Source: Planctomycetota bacterium (GTDB lineage: Bacteria > Planctomycetota > UBA1135). Taken from it: a stretch of 64,000 bases of DNA. The notes under the pieces are model-generated. The model had not been told where the DNA came from. It ran no database searches and saw only the letters and a program-made list of their open reading frames with translations. The translations under genes and the position numbers were made by a program. Positions 24,766 through 33,024 of this stretch are shown here, piece by piece (positions within the stretch are counted from its first letter, which is position 1; each line of letters begins with the position of its first letter). The stretch is taken from NCBI GenBank assembly GCA_008501825.1, contig QQUA01000003.1:1-64000 (forward strand), in the 5' to 3' direction.

Positions 24766-27477
24766 ATGAAATCAAGGCTGTTCTCATCTTTCTTCTGGTT
24801 GGCCGCCGCCAGCGCGGTCCTTCATTCTCCGGTTGTTGGCCAGCATCACGAACACGATCTGATCATGGATCTGGTCGACGATGCTTGGATGACCGACACC
24901 GCTTTGGCCAGCGGCAACTGGTCCGACCCCGCTACTTGGGGCGGGACAATGCCCCAAGCTGGTGCGCGAATTTTGATTCCCGCCGGCATTACCGTTTCGG
25001 TAGCCAGCAAAGTTCCCGACACCTACATGTCGGTGCGAGTCGACGGCACCCTGCGTTTCGAACCCACCGCTCGCCGTAGTGAACTTCGAGTGGACACGAT
25101 GGTGGTGTCCGCCACTGGCGTGTTCGAAATGGGAACCCCGGCGCAACCGATTCCCGGTAATCACATCGCCAAGTTGGTGTTCGACGATTACAACGGCGAA
25201 ATGGAAGTCGGCGATCCCCAATCGCCGGATTACGACCCGTTGCGGGTCGGCCAGGGTTTGATTTCTTTCGGCCGCATGACGGTTCACGGCCAAGTGAAAA
25301 CTCCCTGGGCAAGCCTGGCGATCGAGCCGATGGCCGGCAATCAAAGCTTGGAGCTGGACGTGGCTCCGGTGGCTTGGAAGCGTGGCGACGTGATCGTGAT
25401 CGCCGGGACTTCCCGGGATGGATTGGGGCACGAAGTGCGGCGGATTTCCCAGGTGGTCGGCAAGACCGTGTACCTGGCGCCGGAGACTCCGACCCTAATG
25501 CTGCACAACACCTACGCGGCCCTGGAAAAGGATCACCTGACTCCGATTCACACCCGCGCCGGTTTGCAACTCAAGGTTCACGTGATCAATACCACTCGGA
25601 ACGCGGTGTTTGAAACCGCCAAGGAGCATCGGGAGCCGACTCAAATCAATGGCACCGATGAAATGTTCTTCGGCCGCGGTCACGTGATGATTCACAACAA
25701 CAACGCCGATTTCTACTACGCCAGCTTTAACCACATGGGCCGCGCCAACAAGATGTTCGTCGTCGATGACCCGGTGATCGAAGAAGACGGCACGGTGTCC
25801 TACATCGGCGACAACCCCCGGGCTCGTTACTCCCTTCACTATCACCGCGGTGGCATTGACGGGCAGATGGCGACCGTGCAAGGCGTTTCCGTCACCGACA
25901 GCCCGGGATGGGGAGTGGTCAACCACAGCAGCTACGTGGAAATAACCGACAGCGTGGCTTTCGACGTCGACGGCGCCGCCTTCGTTTCCGAAGCCGGTAA
26001 TGAGCGGGGTTTGTTCGCTCGCAATGTCTCGATCTACTCCAAGGGCTCGGGCAAAGATATTGACAGCCGCAAATCTCCGGAAAGGGATTTCGGTCACGGC
26101 GGGCACGGATTCTGGTGCCAGAGCCCCTTCATCCGCACTTACGACAACATCTCCTCCGGCGCCGGAGATTATGATTTTGGGGTTTATAACCTGGGCTTCG
26201 ACGGTCATAGAACCTTGGACGTGGAGTACTCCAGAAATCCCGAATACTATACGGAAGGCTCCATGGTCCAAAGCGACAAGCTTCCAGTCATGGAGTGGCG
26301 GGACAACTTGTCCTATGGCAGCTTGGGTGGCTTGATGGTGGGACACCAGCATGCCCGTCTCGGCTCGGTCGATGAATACAACTACTTCCGGGGCTTCGTC
26401 ACTTACGGTGTCGAAACCGGATTGGAATTTCGCTACAACTTCGGTAGCCAATTCTTTGATTGTGTCTTTATCGGCGACTTGAACGATCCGCAGGGACTCG
26501 GTTTTTACCGCAAGACGGTCAACGCTCATTTCTTTACCTTCGACGGCTGCCACTTTGAAGGATTCGATACTGGATTCCGAAGCTCCATTCGAGATCACGG
26601 CAACTTCCTTCAGAATTCATATTTGAACAACAATGTGAACTTCCACATCAAGCGAAATCAAATCGGACAAACCCACGACATCAGGCTTCGCAATGTGACC
26701 TTCGGGCCGAACAGCGTGGCGAACCTAAAGGTGGAGAACCACTACGGACTCAACTATCAGCACATCGGCTTGCTGATGGTTCCCTGCCGGATTCTTCTCG
26801 ATCAGGGTGACGGCGTCTACGAAGTCTTCTTCAAGGAAGAGCAGGATCCGGATTTCGTTCCCTATCCTTCGGCCCTTTGGCAAGCAGGTGGGGGAATGAG
26901 CGAAACTTCCGCCGGTTTCCCGGATGAGCTGAAGGATTTGACCAACCTGGAGTTGTTCAACCTTTCGGTTCAGGATCGAGAGTACGTCCGCGATTTGTTG
27001 TCCAATTACCACAACCAGACGGCCAAGCCCTACACCGATCCGGACTACGCTCAGGACACTTTCCCGGGTTGGGAATGGACTACCAATGGCTACATGTTGC
27101 CGGTGGGCTGGCAAAACATGCCCGAGTACATCGTTCCTGCCGACATGGAGAACGTGGTGCTGTACAAAATCGCCGAAAGCGGTGAGATCGACCGGGATCC
27201 GGTGGCGGAAGACGATTACGTCACCATGCCGACCACCCAAAGCCGGCTGGATTTCGATGTCCTCTTGAACGACATCGACCCGGACGGAGATGAGTTCTCC
27301 ATTGGCGCTTACGTCCGCCGGACCGCGAACGGAGGAAGGACTTCCTTCTACCACGGCTTGATGCATTACTACCCGCCGGAAGGATTCATCGGTACCGATT
27401 CCTTTACTTACGACATCTTGGATACCTGGGGTGGCCGAGCCACCGCCACGGTCTACGTGGACGTAACCGCGAACTAA
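24766..27477 (+). CDS. Secreted G8-domain / right-handed beta-helix protein, copy 1
   Basis: A 903-residue protein with a signal peptide (MKSRLFSSFFWLAAASAVLHS). Residues about 45-165 form a G8 domain (SGNWSDPATWGGTMPQAGARILIPAG, then VDGTLRF and LVFDD), as in CEMIP-type and other surface proteins. Residues about 260-650 are a right-handed beta-helix (HNNNADFYYASFNHMG, VSVTDSPGWGVVNHS). The last 95 residues form a cadherin-like or VCBS-like Ig domain (DVLLNDIDPDGDEF, FIGTDSFTYDILDTWGG). Polysaccharide binding or cleavage at the surface is the likely role, but no catalytic residues can be assigned. A second paralogue follows directly. Confidence 0.82.
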   Translation: MKSRLFSSFFWLAAASAVLHSPVVGQHHEHDLIMDLVDDAWMTDTALASGNWSDPATWGGTMPQAGARILIPAGITVSVASKVPDTYMSVRVDGTLRFEPTARRSELRVDTMVVSATGVFEMGTPAQPIPGNHIAKLVFDDYNGEMEVGDPQSPDYDPLRVGQGLISFGRMTVHGQVKTPWASLAIEPMAGNQSLELDVAPVAWKRGDVIVIAGTSRDGLGHEVRRISQVVGKTVYLAPETPTLMLHNTYAALEKDHLTPIHTRAGLQLKVHVINTTRNAVFETAKEHREPTQINGTDEMFFGRGHVMIHNNNADFYYASFNHMGRANKMFVVDDPVIEEDGTVSYIGDNPRARYSLHYHRGGIDGQMATVQGVSVTDSPGWGVVNHSSYVEITDSVAFDVDGAAFVSEAGNERGLFARNVSIYSKGSGKDIDSRKSPERDFGHGGHGFWCQSPFIRTYDNISSGAGDYDFGVYNLGFDGHRTLDVEYSRNPEYYTEGSMVQSDKLPVMEWRDNLSYGSLGGLMVGHQHARLGSVDEYNYFRGFVTYGVETGLEFRYNFGSQFFDCVFIGDLNDPQGLGFYRKTVNAHFFTFDGCHFEGFDTGFRSSIRDHGNFLQNSYLNNNVNFHIKRNQIGQTHDIRLRNVTFGPNSVANLKVENHYGLNYQHIGLLMVPCRILLDQGDGVYEVFFKEEQDPDFVPYPSALWQAGGGMSETSAGFPDELKDLTNLELFNLSVQDREYVRDLLSNYHNQTAKPYTDPDYAQDTFPGWEWTTNGYMLPVGWQNMPEYIVPADMENVVLYKIAESGEIDRDPVAEDDYVTMPTTQSRLDFDVLLNDIDPDGDEFSIGAYVRRTANGGRTSFYHGLMHYYPPEGFIGTDSFTYDILDTWGGRATATVYVDVTAN
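25066..25727 (+). repeat. 662-bp tract identical to 27901-28562
   Basis: Reading both copies side by side at an offset of 2835 bp, I found no difference between 25066 and 25727, including at third codon positions. Substitutions flank the tract on both sides (25065 and 25728). The tract encodes the end of the G8 domain and the first beta-helix turns. Confidence 0.85.
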
Positions 27478-27493
27478 GCACTCCTGTTCCCAT

Positions 27494-27534
27494 GACTTGG
27501 TGAAACCGTGGAGAGCCGGTTTCACCAAGTCTTT
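27494..27534 (+). terminator. 14-bp stem terminator between the G8 paralogues
   Basis: GACTTGGTGAAACC (27494-27507) pairs perfectly with GGTTTCACCAAGTC (27518-27531) around a 10-base loop, followed by TTT. It lies 17 bp after the stop of copy 1 and would separate the two transcripts. Confidence 0.85.
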
Positions 27535-27600
27535 CTCGCCCCCGCTCTTCAAATCCCCTTCCTAGGTTCACTTCCTAGGATGCCTCCCCTCAGGCAACAC

Positions 27601-30312
27601 GTGAAAACCAGACTACTTCGTTTTCTTTTGGGAATAACCGCAACCAGTGCGGCTTTCCTTTCGCCGGTTGTCGGCCAGCATCACGAGCACGATCTGATCA
27701 TGGATCTGGTCGACGATGCTTGGATGACCGACACCGCGTTGGCCAGCGGCAACTGGTCCGATCCCGCTACTTGGGGCGGAACCATGCCCCAAGCCGGCGC
27801 GCGAATTGTGATTCCCGCCGGCATTACCGTTTCGGTAGCCAGTAAAGTTCCCGACACCTTCATGTCGGTGCGAGTCGACGGTACCCTGCGTTTCGAACCG
27901 ACCGCTCGCCGTAGTGAACTTCGAGTGGACACGATGGTGGTGTCCGCCACTGGCGTGTTCGAAATGGGAACCCCGGCGCAACCGATTCCCGGTAATCACA
28001 TCGCCAAGTTGGTGTTCGACGATTACAACGGCGAAATGGAAGTCGGCGATCCCCAATCGCCGGATTACGACCCGTTGCGGGTCGGCCAGGGTTTGATTTC
28101 TTTCGGCCGCATGACGGTTCACGGCCAAGTGAAAACTCCCTGGGCAAGCCTGGCGATCGAGCCGATGGCCGGCAATCAAAGCTTGGAGCTGGACGTGGCT
28201 CCGGTGGCTTGGAAGCGTGGCGACGTGATCGTGATCGCCGGGACTTCCCGGGATGGATTGGGGCACGAAGTGCGGCGGATTTCCCAGGTGGTCGGCAAGA
28301 CCGTGTACCTGGCGCCGGAGACTCCGACCCTAATGCTGCACAACACCTACGCGGCCCTGGAAAAGGATCACCTGACTCCGATTCACACCCGCGCCGGTTT
28401 GCAACTCAAGGTTCACGTGATCAATACCACTCGGAACGCGGTGTTTGAAACCGCCAAGGAGCATCGGGAGCCGACTCAAATCAATGGCACCGATGAAATG
28501 TTCTTCGGCCGCGGTCACGTGATGATTCACAACAACAACGCCGATTTCTACTACGCCAGCTTCAACCACATGGGTCGTGCCAACAAGATGTTCTTGGTGG
28601 ACGATCCGATTATCGAAGAAGACGGCACGGTGTCCTACATCGGCGACAACCCCCGGGCTCGTTACTCGCTTCACTATCACCGCGGTGGCATTGACGGGCA
28701 GATGGCGACCGTGCAAGGCGTTTCCGTCACCGACAGCCCGGGATGGGGAGTGGTCAATCACAGCAGCTACGTGCAAGTGACCGACAGCGTAGCTTTTGAC
28801 GTCGACGGTGCCGCCTTCGTCTCCGAAGCCGGCAATGAACGCGGCCTGTTTACTCGCAACGTTTCCATCTACTCTAAGGGTTCGGGTAAGGACGTGGATA
28901 ATCGCAAGTCTCCGGACCGGGATTTCGGTCACGGCGGTCACGGCTTCTGGATTCAAAGCCCCTACATTCATACCTATGAAAACATCTCCTCCGGTGCCGG
29001 GGATTACGACTACGGCATCTACAACTTGGGATTTGACGGCCACGAGAAAATTAGCGTCGATTACTCGAGAAACCCTGAATTCTATAAAGTCGATACCCAG
29101 ATCCGCGGTCACCAGCTACCGATCATGGAGTTCCGGGACAACCTCAGTTACGGCAGCATGGGCGGCCTCATGGTGGGTCACCAGCACGCTCGGCTTGGCT
29201 TGGTCAAGGAATACAACGAAATCCTGAACTTCGTGGCTTTCGCCGTGGATACCGGAATTGAGTTCCGCTACAACTTCGGGACCCATGTGCTGGACGGCAC
29301 TTTCATCGGCGATTTGACTGATCCTCAGGGATTGGGCTTCTATCGAAAAACTGGGAATGCCCAGAATTTCCTGTTCGATCGCTGCCATTTCGAAGGCTTT
29401 GATACCGGGTTTCAAAGCTCCCGCCAAGCCCATGGCAACTTCCTGCGCAATTCTTATCTGGACAACAATACCAACATCCATCTCAAGCGGCATGAAATCG
29501 GCATCACCCACGACATCAGAATCAGCAATGTGACCTTCGGCCCGAATAGCATTGCCAACCTGATGGTGGAAAACAATTACGGCCTCAATCGGGAGCACAT
29601 CGGCTTACTGATGGTTCCCTCGCGGATCGTCTTGGACCGGAGCGACGGGGTTTATGAAGTCTTCTTCAAGATGGAGCAAGATCCGGACTTCATTCCCTAT
29701 CCCTCTTCTTTGTGGTCGGCGACCAGTCACTACAGCAGCACGGCCGCCGGTTTTCCGGATGAGTTGAAAGACAAAACCAATTTGGAGCTGTTCAACCTTT
29801 CGGTTCAGGACCGGGAATACGTCCGCGATTTGTTGTCCAACTACCACACCCGAACCAACAAGCCGTACACCGATCCAGACTACGCTCAGGATACTTTCCC
29901 GGGCTGGGAATGGACCACCAATGGCTTCATGTTGCCGGTGGGTTGGCAAAACATGCCGGAATACATCGTGCCCGCCGACATGGAGAACGTGGTGCTGTAC
30001 AAAATCGCCGAAAGCGGCAACTTTGGCCGCGACCCGGTGGCTTTCACCGATTTGGCGACCGTGCCCAATACTCGGGATCACATCGACATCTACGTGATGG
30101 ACAACGACATCGATCCGGACGGAGACACCTTCGACATTGCGACCTACGTTCGCCGAACTTTGGAGGGAGGGCGAGTTTCCAAGATCTATGACTCGCTCCG
30201 CTACCACCCGCCGGAAGGTTTTGTCGGTACCGACACGTTTGAGTACGAGATCCTCGATACCTGGGGAGGCCGGGCCACCGGAACCGTCCTGGTTCACGTG
30301 ACTGCAAACTAG
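27601..30312 (+). CDS. Secreted G8-domain / right-handed beta-helix protein, copy 2
   Basis: Tandem paralogue of the preceding gene, with the same order of signal peptide, G8 domain, beta-helix and C-terminal cadherin-like domain. GTG at 27601 is chosen because it aligns exactly with the ATG of copy 1 (KTRLLRFLLG against KSRLFSSFFW) and gives the same 903-residue length. An ATG at 27580 would add seven residues. The N-terminal third is almost identical to copy 1, while residues about 460-740 and the last 80 differ at many positions, for example GNFGRDPVAFTDLATVP against GEIDRDPVAEDDYVTMP. The two may bind different glycans. A short hairpin follows the stop. Confidence 0.82.
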   Translation: MKTRLLRFLLGITATSAAFLSPVVGQHHEHDLIMDLVDDAWMTDTALASGNWSDPATWGGTMPQAGARIVIPAGITVSVASKVPDTFMSVRVDGTLRFEPTARRSELRVDTMVVSATGVFEMGTPAQPIPGNHIAKLVFDDYNGEMEVGDPQSPDYDPLRVGQGLISFGRMTVHGQVKTPWASLAIEPMAGNQSLELDVAPVAWKRGDVIVIAGTSRDGLGHEVRRISQVVGKTVYLAPETPTLMLHNTYAALEKDHLTPIHTRAGLQLKVHVINTTRNAVFETAKEHREPTQINGTDEMFFGRGHVMIHNNNADFYYASFNHMGRANKMFLVDDPIIEEDGTVSYIGDNPRARYSLHYHRGGIDGQMATVQGVSVTDSPGWGVVNHSSYVQVTDSVAFDVDGAAFVSEAGNERGLFTRNVSIYSKGSGKDVDNRKSPDRDFGHGGHGFWIQSPYIHTYENISSGAGDYDYGIYNLGFDGHEKISVDYSRNPEFYKVDTQIRGHQLPIMEFRDNLSYGSMGGLMVGHQHARLGLVKEYNEILNFVAFAVDTGIEFRYNFGTHVLDGTFIGDLTDPQGLGFYRKTGNAQNFLFDRCHFEGFDTGFQSSRQAHGNFLRNSYLDNNTNIHLKRHEIGITHDIRISNVTFGPNSIANLMVENNYGLNREHIGLLMVPSRIVLDRSDGVYEVFFKMEQDPDFIPYPSSLWSATSHYSSTAAGFPDELKDKTNLELFNLSVQDREYVRDLLSNYHTRTNKPYTDPDYAQDTFPGWEWTTNGFMLPVGWQNMPEYIVPADMENVVLYKIAESGNFGRDPVAFTDLATVPNTRDHIDIYVMDNDIDPDGDTFDIATYVRRTLEGGRVSKIYDSLRYHPPEGFVGTDTFEYEILDTWGGRATGTVLVHVTAN
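27901..28562 (+). repeat. 662-bp tract identical to 25066-25727
   Basis: Second copy of the identical stretch in the tandem G8 genes. Outside it the copies differ at scattered silent and coding positions, so the tract stands out as recently homogenised. Confidence 0.85.
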
Positions 30313-30341
30313 TCGCCAAATTGTGCTTCTGGGCCCGGTGG

Positions 30342-30360
30342 AGGTGCCGAAAGGCGCTTT
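30342..30360 (+). terminator. Short GAAA-loop hairpin after G8 copy 2
   Basis: AGGTGCC-GAAA-GGCGCTT forms a 7-bp stem with G-T pairs 30 bp after the stop. The T-run is weak (TTTCATC), so this is a modest terminator candidate. Confidence 0.4.
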
Positions 30361-30425
30361 CATCGGGCTTTTCTTTGCCTGCGGGAGTGGTTGAAGGTCG
30401 GAGACCGGCATAAAATGCTGGGCTC

Positions 30426-31889
30426 ATGACTTCCGATCGACCGGTTCGCGTTCGTTTCGCGCCCTCGCCCACGGGCCGTCTGCACATCGGTGGAGCCCGC
30501 ACGGCCTTGTTCAATTGGGCCTTTGCCCGGCGACATGGGGGGCGGTTTTTGTTGCGAGTCGAGGACACTGACACCGAACGCAATACCGATGAATCGCTCC
30601 ATTCCATTTTGAACAGCTTGCGTTGGCTGGGATTGGACTGGGACGAGGGACCGGAAGTCGGTGGCGAGTTCGGACCCTATTTTCAAAGCCAAAGGAAGTC
30701 GCTTTATCAACAGGCGATCGATCGGTTGCTGGCGGAGGGGAAGTTGTACCGCTGCTTTGCCACCCCGGAAGAGCTGCAAGAACTTCGCGAGCGGCAAATG
30801 GCGGCCAAGGAAGACCTTCGCTATGACCGGCGCTTTCGGGATTTGGATCCCGGCGAAGCCGAGCGCCGGGCCGCTGCAGGAGAACCCTTCGTGCTGCGCT
30901 TTGCGGTTCCTGACGGGGAAGAAATCGTGATCCCGGACCTGATTCGAGGGGAAGTCCGATTCCGCAGTGAAGAAGTGGAGGATTGGGTGGCCGTGCGGGC
31001 GAACGGCATGCCGACCTATAACTTCGTTTGCGTAGTGGATGACGCCGCCATGGAGATCAGCCACGTCCTCCGGGGAGAGGAACATCTGATAAATACCCCC
31101 AAGCAGGTGCTTTTGTTCCGAGCCCTGGGCATGGAGGAACCCTTGTTCGGCCACGTTCCGTTGATCTTGGGAGCGGACGGCAAGAAACTTTCCAAGCGTA
31201 CCGGGGATACGGCATTGGAGGACTATCGCAGCAAAGGCTACCCGCCGGAAGCCTTGTTCAACTTCCTTTGCTTGCTGGGATTTTCCATTGATGACAAGAC
31301 CGACGTCTTCGGCCCTGAAGAGTTGGTTTCAGCTTTCGATCTCAAGCGAGTGAACAAAGCCGGCGCGGTTTTCGACCTGGATAAATTGCATTGGCTTTGT
31401 GGCGATTACATTCGGCGGACCGAAGCTGCTGAGTTGGCTTCTCGTTGTTTGCCCTGGTTGCAGCAAGCCGGTTTGGTGGAGGGGGAGCCTGCCGCCGAAT
31501 TGCAGAGTTGGTTGGTCGATTTGGCCGCCGCCATGCGGGAGCGCTTGCAGAGTTACCAGGAATTGCCGGAAAAGGCGGCCTTCTTGTTTCAAGATGGAGT
31601 CGAGCCAGATTCAAAAGCGGCCAAAGCGCTGGCCGGTGAAGAAGCTCGCCGTTTGGTGGAGGGCATGCGCCAGAAATTGGAAACTTTGGAGCCGTTTCCT
31701 CCGGAGAACTTCGCAGCGGTGGCCAAGGCTTTTGCCGAAGAGCATGAGGTTGGCATGGGCAAAGTCATGAAGCCGACTCGGGCCGCTTTGACCGGCAGCT
31801 TGGGAGGCCCGGATTTGGGCCAGGTGCTGAAACTGCTCGGCCGAGAACAGGCCTTGAAGCGATTGCGACAAGCCGCGGCCAGGACTTGA
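30426..31889 (+). CDS. gltX: Glutamate--tRNA ligase
   Basis: A 487-residue class I aminoacyl-tRNA synthetase. The ATP-binding HIGH motif appears as HIGG in RFAPSPTGRLHIGGARTA, and KMSKS as KLSKR near residue 253. RVEDTDTERN and the C-terminal anticodon-binding helical domain complete the family pattern. Length is normal. The stop codon at 31887-31889 directly abuts the left end of a mobile element and is part of the sequence TTGA that may be its target site, so the gene itself is intact. Whether it is discriminating or non-discriminating (charging tRNA-Gln too) cannot be told. Confidence 0.96.
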   Translation: MTSDRPVRVRFAPSPTGRLHIGGARTALFNWAFARRHGGRFLLRVEDTDTERNTDESLHSILNSLRWLGLDWDEGPEVGGEFGPYFQSQRKSLYQQAIDRLLAEGKLYRCFATPEELQELRERQMAAKEDLRYDRRFRDLDPGEAERRAAAGEPFVLRFAVPDGEEIVIPDLIRGEVRFRSEEVEDWVAVRANGMPTYNFVCVVDDAAMEISHVLRGEEHLINTPKQVLLFRALGMEEPLFGHVPLILGADGKKLSKRTGDTALEDYRSKGYPPEALFNFLCLLGFSIDDKTDVFGPEELVSAFDLKRVNKAGAVFDLDKLHWLCGDYIRRTEAAELASRCLPWLQQAGLVEGEPAAELQSWLVDLAAAMRERLQSYQELPEKAAFLFQDGVEPDSKAAKALAGEEARRLVEGMRQKLETLEPFPPENFAAVAKAFAEEHEVGMGKVMKPTRAALTGSLGGPDLGQVLKLLGREQALKRLRQAAART

Positions 31890-33024
31890 AACTGGCACAA
31901 ACTATTGGAGGTAGGAGGAAGAAAAGATCCTCCACCGAAACAGCTCCCTGGCGGTCCAACGCCGGGAAGTCACCCCCAGCAACATCCCCGGAGTCGGGGG
32001 CTCGCCCTCGGCGGTGATCGGCCGCACGTAGTTGCGCCACAAAAGCCACAGCCACATGTGCAGTCGCAGCCAACTCCGCTTCTTGGAGTGGCCCCAGTTG
32101 CGACGCACCAGTCGGGAGAGGTTGTCCCGCATCTGCGCCAAGGTGTGGTTGATCGGAAACAGCGGGTTGCCCCGATCCCGCTTGCGCTTGGAGCACTCCT
32201 TCAGGTGCTGGAAACCTGCCGCTCCAAACACCGATTTCAAGACGCTGGGATAAATCTTCTTGCGATCGCTTTGCAGCACCGCCGGCAGCTTGGGAGGCAA
32301 GACCTCCTTCAAAGTCTGCAAGCATGCTTCCACTCCTTGCCGGGACTGCGAGCGTCTCTTGCCGAATAGTTTTTCCCGTTCCTCCTTCTTCTTTCTCAAC
32401 CGTGGAGGGAGCGATCCCCGGCAGGGCAAGGTGCCGGCGGTCAGGTGAACGACGAAATACTTGGCACGGTGGATCAGCACCGGAACGGTCACCGGCTGCA
32501 GTCTGCGGTCGGTTTCGAAGGTTTCCAACTCATCCAGTTGAAACACTCCCGGCAGTCCGCCTCGAGCCGCCACCTCCTGTAATCGCAAGCGATGGAAGCG
32601 ACGAGCGTGTTCGCCCATGCGCAACAGGCGGTCGGCCAAGGTGCGGCGATCCACTCCCAGCATGCGAGCACTTTGTCGCAGGGTGACTTTGCTCACCACC
32701 AGTGGCCAGAAGTCGAGATGGAGCCGGCCGTACTTCAGGCGATAGTGGAACTTGAAGCTTTGCGACGAGAAGGAACGGCGGCAGCCGTGGCACCAAAAGC
32801 GCTGGATTCTGCGTTGCTGGCGGCCGCTGTAGAAGCCTCGTTTTTGAAAGCGGAAGGGGACGGAATCGGTGCGGCTGGGACAGGTATCCCAGGGGCAGTG
32901 CGGGGGTTGAAAACGCGGCATCGCCGGTGCCTCCGAAAGAAAAGGTTTCGGCTAGGCAGACGGCTTGAGGGGGCTTTGGTTACGCTGGAGGCCTAAAAAT
33001 TACCTCCATTAGTTTGTTCCAGTT
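31890..33024 (-). mobile_element. Unplaced insertion sequence, copy A (about 1.13 kb)
   Basis: A single minus-strand transposase gene fills the element. Read inwards, the left end is AACTGGCACAAACTATTGG-AGGTA and the right end AACTGGAACAAACTAATGG-AGGTA, an inverted repeat of about 24 bp with two mismatches. TTGA flanks both sides (31886-31889 and 33025-33028), consistent with a 4-bp target duplication, although a chance match cannot be excluded. The same termini bound the second copy at 51443-52575. I could not match the ends to a named IS family from memory. Confidence 0.8.
31902..32921 (-). CDS. Zinc-ribbon DDE-type transposase of unplaced IS family, copy A
   Basis: A 339-residue protein. 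The N-terminus has two CxxC-type cysteine sets (CPWDTCPSR and CHGCRRSFSSQ), a zinc ribbon as in IS1-like elements. A helix-turn-helix-like region follows (VTLRQSARMLGVDRRTLADRL). The catalytic core shows FQLDELETFE and LQSDRKK, candidate first and second acids. The segment NHTLAQMRDNLSRLVRRNW with HSK nearby resembles the IS1 R..L.RL.R..SK block, but the position of the third acid (E in IS1) is N. The gene is intact. Its paralogue at 51473-52474 is clearly related but well diverged. Confidence 0.8.
   Translation of the reverse strand: MPRFQPPHCPWDTCPSRTDSVPFRFQKRGFYSGRQQRRIQRFWCHGCRRSFSSQSFKFHYRLKYGRLHLDFWPLVVSKVTLRQSARMLGVDRRTLADRLLRMGEHARRFHRLRLQEVAARGGLPGVFQLDELETFETDRRLQPVTVPVLIHRAKYFVVHLTAGTLPCRGSLPPRLRKKKEEREKLFGKRRSQSRQGVEACLQTLKEVLPPKLPAVLQSDRKKIYPSVLKSVFGAAGFQHLKECSKRKRDRGNPLFPINHTLAQMRDNLSRLVRRNWGHSKKRSWLRLHMWLWLLWRNYVRPITAEGEPPTPGMLLGVTSRRWTARELFRWRIFSSSYLQ

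Noticed and set aside
24485..24769. 94-codon frame overlapping the G8 start
   Set aside because: Starts with TTG, has no ribosome site, runs through two perfect hairpins and has odd composition. Kept only as a possibility within the leader.
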